The notes under the pieces: model-generated
What the model was told of the DNA's origin: nothing
The model's database searches: none
Seen by the model: only the letters and a program-made list of their open reading frames with translations
Translations under genes and position numbers: made by a program
Assembly: GCA_029265405.1 (NCBI GenBank)
Contig: JAJUJI010000012.1
Span: 34,526-98,525, forward strand
Length of the DNA stretch: 64,000 nucleotides
From: Clostridiales bacterium
GTDB taxonomy: Bacteria > Bacillota > Clostridia > Oscillospirales > Oscillospiraceae
Reading direction: 5' to 3'
Shown here: positions 8,083 to 17,249 of the stretch, piece after piece
Numbering within the stretch: position 1 is the first letter of the stretch
How the letters are laid out: every line of letters starts with the position of its first letter

Positions 8083-8385
8083 CTATTGATTTGCCTTATA
8101 AGCGGCATGGTGCTGCTTCAGCTCCTCAAACAGCTCCCTTTCGCAGGTCGGAAGCTGCTTCAGGCACATTTCGTACACGACGCACTTGCGGCAGTCGCCG
8201 AAGTTTGGGCATTTGGCATTCCAGCAATCGCATTCAAACTTGTCCGCTTCACGGGCGCTCGCCATTGCCGTGCGCATTTCCCCGAAAGCAACTTTCGGCG
8301 GATTGTCTCTCCATTTGAATTTGTTCGGCTGTGCCAATATGTTTTTTTCGTCCGGCATTTTGTCGGCTCCTTTCATCATTTTCAT
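8083..8385 (-). CDS. Small Cys-rich protein, paralog of the upstream neighbour
   Basis: A 100-residue protein of no family I recognise. The C-terminal 75 residues match the adjacent gene at 8449 closely: QPNKFKWRDNPP, then the cysteine pattern CDCWNxxC, GDCRKC, a further C, CLKQLPTC. Seven or eight regularly spaced cysteines suggest a bound metal (zinc or Fe-S) or a disulfide knot. No signal peptide is visible, so a cytosolic metal-binding role is more likely. It lies 63 bp downstream of its paralog, same strand, probably one transcript ending at 8010-8049. Confidence 0.7.
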   Translation of the reverse strand: MKMMKGADKMPDEKNILAQPNKFKWRDNPPKVAFGEMRTAMASAREADKFECDCWNAKCPNFGDCRKCVVYEMCLKQLPTCERELFEELKQHHAAYKANQ

Positions 8386-8448
8386 AGAAAACCCGGAAAC
8401 GCCTGTTCATGCCCGCCGCGCTTTAGCGGAACGCTTGCCAAATGCGCG

Positions 8449-8961
8449 CTATTTGTCGCGGCTGAATATGATGTAATGCTCCTCCAGGTCTCCCAGCAGC
8501 GATCTTTGGCAGGTCGGAAACTGCTTCAGGCACAAATGAAACACTATGCACTTCCGGCAATCGCCGTAGAATACGCAATGCGTATTCCAGCAGTCGCATT
8601 TCATTTCATGCGCCTTTTTTGAGCAGGCGAAGGCCGCGCGCATCTCCTCGGTTGAAACGGACGGGGCTTCGTCTTTCCACTTGTACTTGTTTGGCTGCTT
8701 GAGCGGGTTCTTGATTTCTGCCGGCTCGTTGCTTTCCTCCATGCCGCCGAAGGGGTTCATCATCCTTTGGAATTCTTTTACGGCTTCAGGCTTCAGCATG
8801 GAAGTTATAGCCTCCATGCCTTTCCTGAAGGAATCCGGGTCGAAGCCGCCTTCTTGCGGCGGCCTGAACAGCTCCCCCAGGGCCGCCGCCATTTCTTCCC
8901 GCTTGCCGTCCTGCGTGCGTTCCATGATGAAATCGAAAAACATTTTTGGTCCGTTGTCCAT
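8449..8961 (-). CDS. Cys-rich protein with added N-terminal domain, paralog of downstream gene
   Basis: A 170-residue protein, unrecognised. Residues about 95-165 share the module of the downstream gene (QPNKYKWKDEAP, CDCWNTHC, GDCRKC, CLKQFPTC). Residues 1-90 are extra, charged and probably helical (MDNGPKMFFDFIMERT onward), with Met- and Phe-rich stretches and no cysteine. The pair looks like a tandem duplication with N-terminal loss or gain. The start ATG at 8961 follows AGGAGAACC. The conserved cysteine spacing under sequence divergence argues that the module is under selection and that both are real genes. Confidence 0.75.
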   Translation of the reverse strand: MDNGPKMFFDFIMERTQDGKREEMAAALGELFRPPQEGGFDPDSFRKGMEAITSMLKPEAVKEFQRMMNPFGGMEESNEPAEIKNPLKQPNKYKWKDEAPSVSTEEMRAAFACSKKAHEMKCDCWNTHCVFYGDCRKCIVFHLCLKQFPTCQRSLLGDLEEHYIIFSRDK

Positions 8962-9119
8962 ATGCGGTTCTCCTTTTATATTTTAATTTAATTTTTCTTC
9001 AATTCATTTTTCTGCCGTCGTCGGCTGGCATCCAAAGCCCGTTTAAGCTGAAGGCGCAGGCGTCCGGCGCCCTGCGGCCCTCGCCCGGCTCGCGGAGCGG
9101 AGCCCTGGTTCATGCCGGC

Positions 9120-10961
9120 CTATTTCAGCGGCAGGGAGACCGCATCGGAGAGGCCGCCCCGGTAATCCGTACCGCTCTGGCGCACGACGGCGCAGACCGC
9201 GTATCTGCCGTCCTCCGCAGGCTGGCTGTCTATAAATTCGGTGGCCGAGGCACCCCTGGTGCGGGCGTATTCTACGTAGCCGCCCGCCTTTTGATCATAA
9301 CGGTATATTATATAGCCGAAGGCCTGGGGGACCCTGTCCCATGTGAGCCTGGCCGACTTTTCCGCGGCTTGCGAGGACAAGGCCTCGGCCTTCAGCCCCG
9401 TCACACGGCCCGGAGATGTGACATAACGCATGTTCATATCCACTTGAACGCTTATGCCCTCCACCTTGCCCGCGCTGCTGTACTGCCAGAAGGAGTAGGC
9501 TCCGTTGTAGCGTGTCTGGACGCCCCAGTTGGCAAGCCATACCCCGTATCCCTCGCTCTCGAGCGCCTCCGCCAGCCCGTCCGAGAGCATGTCCACGCCG
9601 GTGTAGACCATGGCCGTATATCCGGCCTTCTCTATGGCGCGGCAAAAGGCAAGGCATATCTCCGCATGTTCCCGGCCGGAAAGCCCCGCCTCATAGAGGC
9701 GGCCCAGCAGCCTGCCGTCCTGGTCCGAGGCCATTTCATAGTCCATGAAAACCGGCAATGTCAGCTCGCGGCCGTCGATCAGTCCAAGCAGGAAGGCCGC
9801 TTCCTCCTCGGCCTCGGCGACGGAGGTCGCCTGTGAAAAGAAATATACGCCGACGTCAAGCCCCGCCTGGAGGGCTCCGGAAATATTGGCTTCAAAGTTG
9901 TCGTCGGCGTTGAGCGTGCCCTCAGCGCCGTAGCCTCTGAACCCGGCCCTTATGACGGCAAAATCTATGCCCGAGGCCTTTACGGCCTCCCAGTCAATGT
10001 CAAGCTGATACCTGGCCACGTCTATGCCGCGGTATTCCGCGTCGCAGATTTTTTTCCATTTGGCGTACAGAGCCGTGTTTTCGGTCAGACTCTTAGAAAA
10101 GTCAAAGCGCTCGGTCAGCCGGCTGTCCGAGTACCAGCCCTCGAATATGTAGCCCTCCCGCTCCGGCGGGGGCGGCTCGGGCACGGAATCTCCGAAGGCT
10201 ATCTCGGCTTCGGGCACATCCGTGCCGCCCCAGGAGTCGAAGGCGACGTAGACTATCTTAATCCAGCCGGCGTAGAGGGTCACGTCCTCGTTCCTGCCGA
10301 GCTCAAAGTCGAAGGGCAGCGTCAGCTCCGGGTCGGCGTACCAGCCGTCAAACCAGTAGCCCGAGCGCTCCGGGTCGGCGGGCCTTTCCACCCTGTCCCC
10401 CAGCTTGAAGCGCAGGTATTCCGGCTCGCCGTAGCCTAGCTCCAAGGTAGCCGTATACGGAGGCCTGAAGCTGGCCTTGCCAGGCTTTATTTCGACGGTA
10501 TAAAAGGGCGAAGCGTGCGTCTTGCCCCATATTTTCAGGCCTTTCCCGCCCTCGGCAAACAGCGAGGCCCTTTCAGATACTGAAAAGCAGCCCGTGGCGA
10601 AGACGCCGGCCCTTTTTCCGCTCGCGTCAAGCCGTCCGTCGCCGAAAACGCATAAATCGCCGAGGACGCAAACGCCGTATTTGCCGCCCGCTACGCTGCT
10701 GTCGCCCCTGAGCTCAATATTAAGGCTGCCCTCCGAGCGTATGCCTCCGTCTATCTCCGCGCCGGTCAGGGTCAGCAGCCTTTTGTCGGCGTCGTATTTT
10801 ACCGTGCCGCCGCCGGCTTCGAGCTCGCTTTTCGATGCCAGCTCGATATCTCCTATCCAGACACGCTCGGGCGCGGCAAAAAGCGAGCCCGCGGCGAATA
10901 CGCAAAGCAGCAGGGCGCATGAGGCGATGATAAGCAATATGTATTTTATTTTTATTTTCAT
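9120..10961 (-). CDS. GH25 lysozyme-like secreted or anchored protein with InlB-type repeats
   Basis: Predicted muramidase acting on peptidoglycan outside the cell. From ATG 10961 it has 613 residues; an upstream GTG (11018) is in frame, but the basic-hydrophobic start MKIKIKYILLIIASCALLL looks like the true signal/anchor segment. Residues about 30-150 form an unrecognised beta-rich domain (WIGDIELASKSELEAGGG). Two Listeria-Bacteroides (InlB B) repeats follow with FDGWYADPELTLPFDF (about 204-219) and FEGWYSDSRLTERFDF (about 273-288). The GH25 domain starts at GIDVARYQ (312-319, catalytic Asp) and contains FMDYE (405-409). The C-terminus is fibronectin-III-like. The same repeat family occurs in the SLH protein at 22.8-28.8 kb. 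A TTGCCT-17-TATAAT promoter (-10 at 10982-10977) lies just upstream, leaving a very short leader. Confidence 0.88.
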   Translation of the reverse strand: MKIKIKYILLIIASCALLLCVFAAGSLFAAPERVWIGDIELASKSELEAGGGTVKYDADKRLLTLTGAEIDGGIRSEGSLNIELRGDSSVAGGKYGVCVLGDLCVFGDGRLDASGKRAGVFATGCFSVSERASLFAEGGKGLKIWGKTHASPFYTVEIKPGKASFRPPYTATLELGYGEPEYLRFKLGDRVERPADPERSGYWFDGWYADPELTLPFDFELGRNEDVTLYAGWIKIVYVAFDSWGGTDVPEAEIAFGDSVPEPPPPEREGYIFEGWYSDSRLTERFDFSKSLTENTALYAKWKKICDAEYRGIDVARYQLDIDWEAVKASGIDFAVIRAGFRGYGAEGTLNADDNFEANISGALQAGLDVGVYFFSQATSVAEAEEEAAFLLGLIDGRELTLPVFMDYEMASDQDGRLLGRLYEAGLSGREHAEICLAFCRAIEKAGYTAMVYTGVDMLSDGLAEALESEGYGVWLANWGVQTRYNGAYSFWQYSSAGKVEGISVQVDMNMRYVTSPGRVTGLKAEALSSQAAEKSARLTWDRVPQAFGYIIYRYDQKAGGYVEYARTRGASATEFIDSQPAEDGRYAVCAVVRQSGTDYRGGLSDAVSLPLK

Positions 10962-11118
10962 ATATCCCACGAATTTATTATACATGCCGCTTGCCCGCAA
11001 GGCAAGAAAGATGTACACTGGAATTATGAAATATCAACAAAGGCTTTGCCTTTCAAGGCGGCTTCAATTATATTTTTTAACCGGCGAGTAATACTGCATA
11101 TTGTAAGGAGGTACCGAC

Positions 11119-12270
11119 ATGACATTTGAATACCGGCAGAACGCCCCGGTCATATTCGGAGCGGGGGCGATTTCGGCGCTCGGCGGGAGGGTTAAGGCGC
11201 TTGGCTGCAAAAAGGCCCTCTGCGTATACGACGCGGGCGGAGAGGCGTCCGGCGGGGTAGCGAAGGCTATTGGCAGCCTTGAGGCGGCCGGAATAGCCTG
11301 CGTGCGCTTCGGCGGGGTCCGGCCGGATGCGCCGATGGAAACGATAGACGAGGGCGGAGAGCTCGGCCTGAGGGAAAAAGTGGACTGCATAGTGGGCATA
11401 GGCGGCGGCAGCTCGCTGGATTCGGCCAAGGCCATAGCCATTCTTATGACCCATCCTGGCCCGATAAAGCGGTATGTCCTGGCCAGGCCCATAGCCGTTA
11501 AAACCGAAGTCCCGGTCGTGTGCGTCGCGACTACGGCCGGCACCGGCTCCGAGGTCACCCATGTGGCCATAGTCAACCGCACCGACGTAAACGCGAAGTG
11601 GAGCGTCTTTGTAACCCCGACTCTCGCCGTTGTGGACCCGGAGCTGACGCTGACCCTGCCCAAAAGGGAGACAGCAAACACGGGGCTCGACGCGTTGTCG
11701 CACGCTGCGGAGAGCATTACCTGCACAGCCTCCTCGCCGCACTCTGATCTGCTTGCCCTTGCGGCGATACGCAAAATATTCGACAACCTTTACACCTGCT
11801 GGAGCGAGCCGGGCAATCTGGCCGCGCGGACTGAAATGGCGCTGGCCAGCAACTGGGCCGGGATAGCCTTCGACGAAGCCATGTGCCATGTGGGGCACAG
11901 CCTTGCCGACGCTCTCTCCAGCGCCTTCCACACGCCCCACGGCTACAATTGCGCCATCGCGCTGCCGGAGGCGCTCGCCGCCGCCGCTCCCGCAGCGCCG
12001 GACAAGCTCCGCCTTATAGCCGAGGCCATGAGGCTGCCACTGAAGGGCGGCGAGAGCGGAGAGGAGCTGGCGGCCGCCGTTGCGGGCGGCATCCGCGGCC
12101 TCATGCGGTCCATGGAGGTAAAATCCCTCAGGGAGCAGGGCTTCGACCGATCCCGGGTTCTGGCCTGCGCGGGCGAGGTGGCCGAAAACCATCTGAGCAG
12201 CTACTGCCCCGTCAAAATAACGCCCCAGGTTGCCGAAACGCTGCTGGCGCGCATGTACGACAACTACTGA
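11119..12270 (+). CDS. Iron-containing alcohol dehydrogenase
   Basis: Group III NAD(P)-dependent alcohol dehydrogenase (383 residues) interconverting an alcohol and an aldehyde or ketone; substrate not evident. The nucleotide-binding GGGSSLDSAKAIA is near residue 95, followed by TAGTGSEVT. The metal ligands are visible in GLDALSHAAES, HVGHSLADALS and HTPHGYNCA. The start is preceded by AAGGAGG. It stands alone, ending at a convergent hairpin with the acyltransferase gene. The EutG/1,3-propanediol type and butanol type cannot be separated by eye. Confidence 0.9.
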   Translation: MTFEYRQNAPVIFGAGAISALGGRVKALGCKKALCVYDAGGEASGGVAKAIGSLEAAGIACVRFGGVRPDAPMETIDEGGELGLREKVDCIVGIGGGSSLDSAKAIAILMTHPGPIKRYVLARPIAVKTEVPVVCVATTAGTGSEVTHVAIVNRTDVNAKWSVFVTPTLAVVDPELTLTLPKRETANTGLDALSHAAESITCTASSPHSDLLALAAIRKIFDNLYTCWSEPGNLAARTEMALASNWAGIAFDEAMCHVGHSLADALSSAFHTPHGYNCAIALPEALAAAAPAAPDKLRLIAEAMRLPLKGGESGEELAAAVAGGIRGLMRSMEVKSLREQGFDRSRVLACAGEVAENHLSSYCPVKITPQVAETLLARMYDNY

Positions 12271-12294
12271 CGCGTTCCCGTAACCATAATATGA

Positions 12295-12325
12295 GGACAT
12301 GCCCGGAAAAATTCCGGGCATGTCC
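12295..12325. terminator. Bidirectional hairpin between convergent genes
   Basis: GGACATGCCCGGAA (12295-12308), loop AAA, TTCCGGGCATGTCC (12312-12325): a perfect 14-bp stem between the alcohol dehydrogenase and the convergent acyltransferase. No long T run. Confidence 0.6.
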
Positions 12326-12335
12326 GGCGTACGGG

Positions 12336-13355
12336 CTACATCAGCGCCCTGCGCAGGTATCGGGTTTTTGAAACGGCGTACATAGCCGCGGACGAAACGG
12401 AGGAAGCGGCGGCAAAGCCGAGCGGGACGGCCAGAACCGCAGGCAGTCCCGCGGCAAAGCGGCCGAAGGCGCTCAATACGAGGACATGTGAAAGATAGAT
12501 GCCGTAGGTCAGCCTGGAATACGAGCCGAAAAAGCGCGCCGCCGACCGTGAAAGAGCGGGGGCGTTTTTGGCCAGCGTGAAGGCGGCCGCGGCGGTCATA
12601 TAATTTGTGACGGAGTAGCCCTCGTTGAAAACCATATTTATCTCCCCGGGCGAGGATTTGAGATAGTTGCCCGCCGCGCCGCCTATCAGGGCCAGGACGC
12701 CGCAGGCATATATCGCCCTCCTAAAAGCCCTGCTTTGCGGGTAATGCCCCAAAATATAGCCCATGACGAAGTAGCCGGCATAGCCCTCGACCAGCGAATT
12801 GAAAATATATACGTAAAAGGGGGCGACGACGTTTACGAGGCGGAAAAGGGTTGTCGGGAGGAGTATGACAAGCAGGAAGCAGAAAGACTGCTTCAAATCG
12901 CAGGCGTCGGTTATCCGTTTCAGAAAGGGCGCCAGCAGGTACAGGCCCGTTATCTCATATACATACCACAGGTGGTATTTGCTGCCCTGCACCAGCAGCT
13001 CGGAGAAGAAGACGCCGAGGTCGAGGCTTTGCCCCGAGGCCATCCTGCCGGCGACGAAATAGACGACATCCCAGACAAGAAAGGGGGGCAGTATTTTAAG
13101 CAGGCGCCTTTTGTAAAAGCTTTTAATGTCCAGCGTCCTGTCGTCGCTCAGAAGCAGATAGCCGCTGATTGCAAAAAACAGGGGAACGCCCATGCGGGCA
13201 AAGCCGCTGAGGATGTTGCAGGCCCACCAGGTCCTTGTTCCGAACAAGGCCCCGTCGGTTATGTACGGGGATATGCAGTGCAGCAGTATGACAAGATTGA
13301 TGGCGGCGGCGCGGAGCAAATTGAGGTATTGTTCTTCTTTTTTTACCGAAAGCAT
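12336..13355 (-). CDS. Acyltransferase 3 family membrane protein
   Basis: A 339-residue integral membrane O-acyltransferase of the OafA/WecH type, expected to transfer acyl groups (often acetyl) to a cell-surface glycan. The catalytic region is at the N-terminus: YLNLLRAAAINLVILLHC (the family R...H pattern) and RMGVPLFFAISGYLLL. About ten hydrophobic segments follow. It is monocistronic on the minus strand. Acceptor unknown; the surface-glycan locus at 53-64 kb offers one possibility but is far away. Confidence 0.85.
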   Translation of the reverse strand: MLSVKKEEQYLNLLRAAAINLVILLHCISPYITDGALFGTRTWWACNILSGFARMGVPLFFAISGYLLLSDDRTLDIKSFYKRRLLKILPPFLVWDVVYFVAGRMASGQSLDLGVFFSELLVQGSKYHLWYVYEITGLYLLAPFLKRITDACDLKQSFCFLLVILLPTTLFRLVNVVAPFYVYIFNSLVEGYAGYFVMGYILGHYPQSRAFRRAIYACGVLALIGGAAGNYLKSSPGEINMVFNEGYSVTNYMTAAAAFTLAKNAPALSRSAARFFGSYSRLTYGIYLSHVLVLSAFGRFAAGLPAVLAVPLGFAAASSVSSAAMYAVSKTRYLRRALM

Positions 13356-13538
13356 CTCAACTGAAACCTTTACGCAAATTCGGAAGATATTTTACAGCTC
13401 TCCGCCCGCCTTTGCAATTATTTTTTATGCGCCCCCCTTTCTTTCGCTTCTTTAAATGATATGAAGCCCGCACTCCGGCATATAATTGTACGGGACAAAC
13501 CTCGCTGAGACGCAGAAGGAGGAGGGCGCTTATCCTGT

Positions 13539-14342
13539 ATGATGGCCTGGGCAATTGGGCTGACCTTGGCCGCCGGAGTGCTGGGGACGGGCCTCGGCGG
13601 TGCGGCGGCCTGCTTAACCGGGCGGGCATCCCCCAAGACCGCGTCCTCGCTCCTCGGCTTTGCGGGCGGCGCGATGCTTGGCGTGGTTTGCTTCGATCTA
13701 ATAGCCGACGCGATAGGCGGCGAACAAGGCGGCGTTTTTCTCGCCTCCGCGGGAATCCTGCTGGGCTGTCTTGCAATCCATCTGCTTAATGATATTATAG
13801 AGCAGGCCTCCGCCGCCCGGCGAAAAGTCGGCGCGCGGACGGGGCCGGGCCGGGGCGGAAAAATGTCTCATGAGCTGTTCAGGGCGGGAGCCGTCATGGC
13901 GGCCGCGATAGCCCTTCACAACCTTCCGGAGGGGATGGCGATAGGCGCCGCCTGCGCGTCCGGCGGCGCGGGGCAGGCTGCGCGGTTAAGCGGCGGCGGC
14001 TTCATGCTTGCCCTGGTCATAGGGCTGCACGACGTGCCCGAGGGCATGGCGGTTGCGGTCCCTCTCGTCGCGGGAGGCATGAAGAGGAGCAGGGCGGCGC
14101 TTTACGCCGCGCTCAGCGGCGTGCCGACGGCCGCCGGAGGGGCGATAGGCTATCTGGTGGGAGCGATGAGCCCCTTTGCGCTCTCGCTTGCCCTAAGCTT
14201 TGCCGGGGGAGCCATGCTGTACGTGGTTTTCGGCGAGCTTTTACCCGAAGCCGCGCTGCTGCGGCGAACCAAGGAGCCCGCCTTCGCCGCGGTCGCGGGC
14301 ATGCTGTTGGGAATGATAATCATTTACGCCGGGAAGGCCTAG
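13539..14342 (+). CDS. ZIP family metal transporter
   Basis: A 267-residue membrane transporter for divalent metals, probably zinc. The ZIP signatures HNLPEGMAIG (127-136) and HDVPEGMAVA (164-173) form the binuclear metal site. About eight hydrophobic segments are seen, with a basic, glycine-rich cytoplasmic loop at about 92-110 between helices 3 and 4, as in ZupT. Tandem ATGs (13539 and 13542) follow AAGGAGGAGG with rather long spacing. The SDR gene begins 18 bp after its stop, so the two are probably cotranscribed. Confidence 0.88.
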   Translation: MMAWAIGLTLAAGVLGTGLGGAAACLTGRASPKTASSLLGFAGGAMLGVVCFDLIADAIGGEQGGVFLASAGILLGCLAIHLLNDIIEQASAARRKVGARTGPGRGGKMSHELFRAGAVMAAAIALHNLPEGMAIGAACASGGAGQAARLSGGGFMLALVIGLHDVPEGMAVAVPLVAGGMKRSRAALYAALSGVPTAAGGAIGYLVGAMSPFALSLALSFAGGAMLYVVFGELLPEAALLRRTKEPAFAAVAGMLLGMIIIYAGKA

Positions 14343-14360
14343 AAAATAAACGGAGGAAAA

Positions 14361-15071
14361 ATGAAAGGAAAAGCGCTTGTTACAGGCGGAGCCGGAGGAA
14401 TCGGCAGCGCCGCCTGCCGCCGTCTTGCCGCCGAAGGCTGGCATGTGATAGTAAACTACAACACCTCAAGGGAAAAGGCGCTGGCCCTTGCCGCCGAAAT
14501 TGGAGGCAGGGCGGTGCACGCGGACATATCCAGGCCGGAGGAGGTGCAGGCCATGTTCGACGAGGCGGGCGGTGTGGAGCTGCTGGTGAACAACGCGGGC
14601 GTTGCCCGCTTCGGCCTGATTACGGACCTGACTTACGAGGACTGGCGCAGGCTGTTTTCGGTAAACATCGACGGCGCCTTTCTCTGCTGCAAGGCGGCGC
14701 TTGGGCCTATGATACGCGAAAAAAAAGGCTGCATAATAAACATTTCATCCATGTGGGGACAGGTGGGCGCCTCCTGCGAGGCGGCCTACAGCGCCTCAAA
14801 GGCGGCTCTGATAGGCCTTACCAAGGCTCTGGCCAAGGAGCTTGCCCCTTCCGGCATACGCGTAAACTGCGTGGCCCCCGGCGTCGTCCTGACGCCCATG
14901 CTGAAGGATTTTACGACGGACGAGCTTGAGGCCCTGAGGGCGGAAACCCCGCTGGGCATGCTGGGCGAGCCCGAGGACGTGGCGGAGCTGATAGCATATC
15001 TCGCCTCGGACAGGGCAAGGTTCATGACCGGGCAGGTAGTCGGCCTCAACGGCGGCTTTGTCATTACCTGA
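14361..15071 (+). CDS. SDR family oxidoreductase (FabG-like)
   Basis: Short-chain dehydrogenase of 236 residues, similar in layout to 3-oxoacyl-ACP reductase. It has the cofactor loop TGGAGGIG (8-15), LLVNNAG, the catalytic serine in NISSMWGQ and YSASK, and the C-terminal GQVVGLNGGFVIT. The preceding codons VNYNTSRE suggest NADPH preference (Asn-Tyr-Asn after beta-2). AACGGAGG precedes the ATG. It follows the ZIP gene closely. With no other fatty-acid genes nearby, the exact substrate is open. Confidence 0.87.
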   Translation: MKGKALVTGGAGGIGSAACRRLAAEGWHVIVNYNTSREKALALAAEIGGRAVHADISRPEEVQAMFDEAGGVELLVNNAGVARFGLITDLTYEDWRRLFSVNIDGAFLCCKAALGPMIREKKGCIINISSMWGQVGASCEAAYSASKAALIGLTKALAKELAPSGIRVNCVAPGVVLTPMLKDFTTDELEALRAETPLGMLGEPEDVAELIAYLASDRARFMTGQVVGLNGGFVIT

Positions 15072-15139
15072 GTCCGTCCCTGGGAAAAGCTTTTGGCAGA
15101 TGCACTCTGCCCCGCATTTTTGCATAGAATATATACGGA

Positions 15140-15168
15140 TAAGGGTGTTCATGATATGAGCGCCCTTA
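15140..15168 (+). terminator. Hairpin between the SDR gene and asnB
   Basis: TAAGGGTGTTCAT (15140-15152) can pair fully in RNA with ATGAGCGCCCTTA (15156-15168), with two G-U pairs and a GAT loop, followed by TATTGATTATT. Likely a weak terminator of the ZIP-SDR transcript or part of the asnB leader. Confidence 0.5.
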
Positions 15169-15201
15169 TATTGATTATTATGGCGGGAGGCGGGTTGAGG
15201 G

Positions 15202-17055
15202 ATGTGCGGAATAGCCGGCTTTATCGACTTTGCGGCTGATCTGACTGCGGCGGAGGCCGAAAAGGAATGCTTTGAAAAAATGAAGAGCGCCCTTAAAAGG
15301 AGGGGGCCCGACCAGGACGGGATCAAATATTATGAGAACGCGGCCCTGATCCACACGCGGCTTAGCGTCGTGGATCAGGAAAACGGAAGGCAGCCTATGA
15401 TTTTTAAAGAGGGCGGCCGCGAGCTTTGCCTTATATACAACGGCGAGCTTTACAATACGGAGGAGCTGCGCCGAAGGCTGCTGACGAAAGGCTATCGCTT
15501 CGCGGGACATTCCGACACCGAGGTGCTGCTGAAGGCCTACGCCGAATGGGGAAGCGGCTGCGTGGATATGCTCAACGGGATCTTCGCCTTCGCGGTTTGG
15601 GATGAAAGGGAAAGGGAGCTTTTTATAGCCCGGGACAGGATAGGGGTGAAGCCTTTTTTCTTCGCGCTGAGAGCAGGCGCGTTTTTGTTCGCCTCGGAGC
15701 TCAAGGCCCTGCTGCTGCATCCCGCCGTCGAGCCGGTGATCGACGCCGGGTCGGTCGCGGAGCTCATCCTTATCGGGCCGGGCCGGACTCCGGGCTGCGG
15801 AGTTTTCAGGGGAATCGGGGAGCTTGAGGCCGGCTGCTGCGGCTTTTACGGCAAAAACGGACTGAAGCTGCGTCGGTATTGGACACTGACGGACAGGGAG
15901 CACTCCGACGGCTTTGAGAGCACGGCGGAAAAGGTCAGGCGGCTTGTGGAGGATTCCATTGAAAGGCAGCTTGTTTCCGATATGCCGGTCTGCGCCTTCC
16001 TGTCGGGAGGGCTGGATTCGAGCATAATATCCGCCGTGGCCGCGAAGGCGCTCGCAAAAAGGGGTGAAAGGCTCAAGACCTTCTCGGTGCATTACCTCGA
16101 TAATGAAAAGTATTTCAGGGCTTCGAAATTCCAGCCCGACAGCGACGACGCTTATATAGACCTGATAAGCGGACGCATAGGCTCGGAGCATCATAAAATA
16201 GTCGTCGATACGCCGGCGCTGGTGGAGGCCCTGTATGCGGCGGTGGACGCCCGCGACCTGCCCGGCATGGCCGACGTGGATTCCTCCCTGCTGCTTTTCT
16301 GCGGCGAGGTGAAAAAACACGCAACGGTAGCCCTCTCGGGCGAATGCGCCGACGAAATCTTCGGCGGCTACCCCTGGTACAGGGACGAAAGCCTCAGGGA
16401 GGCCGAGGGCTTTCCCTGGGCGCAGTCCGCACGCTACAGGGCATCGTTTTTGAAGGATGAACTCTTGTCGGAAATAAGCCCTGAAAAATACGTGTACGAG
16501 CGCTATTATGAAACCGTCGAAGCCTCGTCGCTCCTGCCCGGGCTTCCTCCGCTCGAACGGCGCATGCGTGAGATGATGAATTTGAACTTCCGCTGGTTTA
16601 TGCAGACCCTGTTGGACCGCAAGGACCGCATGTCCATGCATCACGGCCTGGAGGTCCGCGTGCCCTTCTGCGACTATCGCATCGCGGAGTACCTTTACTC
16701 CACGCCCTGGGAATACAAGGACTATCAGGGGCGGGAAAAGGGGCTGCTGCGCAAGGCCGCGGAGGGTCTGCTGCCGGAGGAGATACTGAGGCGCAAAAAA
16801 AGCCCATATCCCAAAACCCATAACCCCCTCTATCTTGAGGCCGTCTCGGAGCGATTGCGGGAGGCGGCAAGCGACGCGTCGTGCCCGTTGCCGGGAATAA
16901 TAAAAAAAGAGGCGCTCTTAAAGCTGCTCGACGGGCAAGGGGAGGCCGCAGGACCGGTCCCCTGGTACGGCCAGCTCATGACTAGGCCCCAGACGATCGC
17001 GTATTTCTTGCAAATGGATTATTGGATGAGGAAATATAAGGTGCGTCTCGCGTAA
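15202..17055 (+). CDS. asnB: Asparagine synthase (glutamine-hydrolysing)
   Basis: Makes asparagine from aspartate, glutamine and ATP; cytosolic. The protein has 617 residues. Met is followed directly by Cys2 (MCGIAGF), the glutamine-amidotransferase nucleophile exposed after Met removal, which fixes the start at ATG 15202. The GATase domain runs to about 200 and contains RRGPDQDG and YNGELYN. The synthetase domain has the PP-loop FLSGGLDSS (about 266-274) and SGECADEIFGGYPWY. It stands alone between a hairpin upstream and GC-rich dyad symmetry downstream (17136-17166). Confidence 0.95.
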   Translation: MCGIAGFIDFAADLTAAEAEKECFEKMKSALKRRGPDQDGIKYYENAALIHTRLSVVDQENGRQPMIFKEGGRELCLIYNGELYNTEELRRRLLTKGYRFAGHSDTEVLLKAYAEWGSGCVDMLNGIFAFAVWDERERELFIARDRIGVKPFFFALRAGAFLFASELKALLLHPAVEPVIDAGSVAELILIGPGRTPGCGVFRGIGELEAGCCGFYGKNGLKLRRYWTLTDREHSDGFESTAEKVRRLVEDSIERQLVSDMPVCAFLSGGLDSSIISAVAAKALAKRGERLKTFSVHYLDNEKYFRASKFQPDSDDAYIDLISGRIGSEHHKIVVDTPALVEALYAAVDARDLPGMADVDSSLLLFCGEVKKHATVALSGECADEIFGGYPWYRDESLREAEGFPWAQSARYRASFLKDELLSEISPEKYVYERYYETVEASSLLPGLPPLERRMREMMNLNFRWFMQTLLDRKDRMSMHHGLEVRVPFCDYRIAEYLYSTPWEYKDYQGREKGLLRKAAEGLLPEEILRRKKSPYPKTHNPLYLEAVSERLREAASDASCPLPGIIKKEALLKLLDGQGEAAGPVPWYGQLMTRPQTIAYFLQMDYWMRKYKVRLA

Positions 17056-17169
17056 ACGCGCCGGAGGCAATATGGCGCTATTACGCTGAGCGCCGCTGCG
17101 GGATCCGCGACTTATAGCTTGATAAAAAAGGCGAGCCGGCGGGGCCGGCCGGAGTCGGTCCGCCGGGTG

Positions 17170-17198
17170 TTTACAAAGGCGTAAAATTGTATTATATT
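17170..17198 (+). promoter_or_regulatory. Promoter of the YkvA-like gene
   Basis: TTTACA (17170-17175), 17-bp spacer, TATATT (17193-17198). Its position shows that the upstream TTG start at 17187 lies inside the promoter and that ATG 17250 is the real start. Confidence 0.6.
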
Positions 17199-17249
17199 GT
17201 CCGCAAGGCACGCCGATGGCGGATTAAGATTGGGACCGGGCGGGGACGT

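Noticed and set aside
11077..12321. 414-codon minus-strand frame opposite the alcohol dehydrogenase
   Set aside because: Shadow; the plus-strand gene has a perfect ribosome site and family motifs.
15178..16821. 547-codon minus-strand frame opposite asnB
   Set aside because: asnB is unmistakable on the plus strand; the long open antisense frame is a result of GC-rich codon bias.
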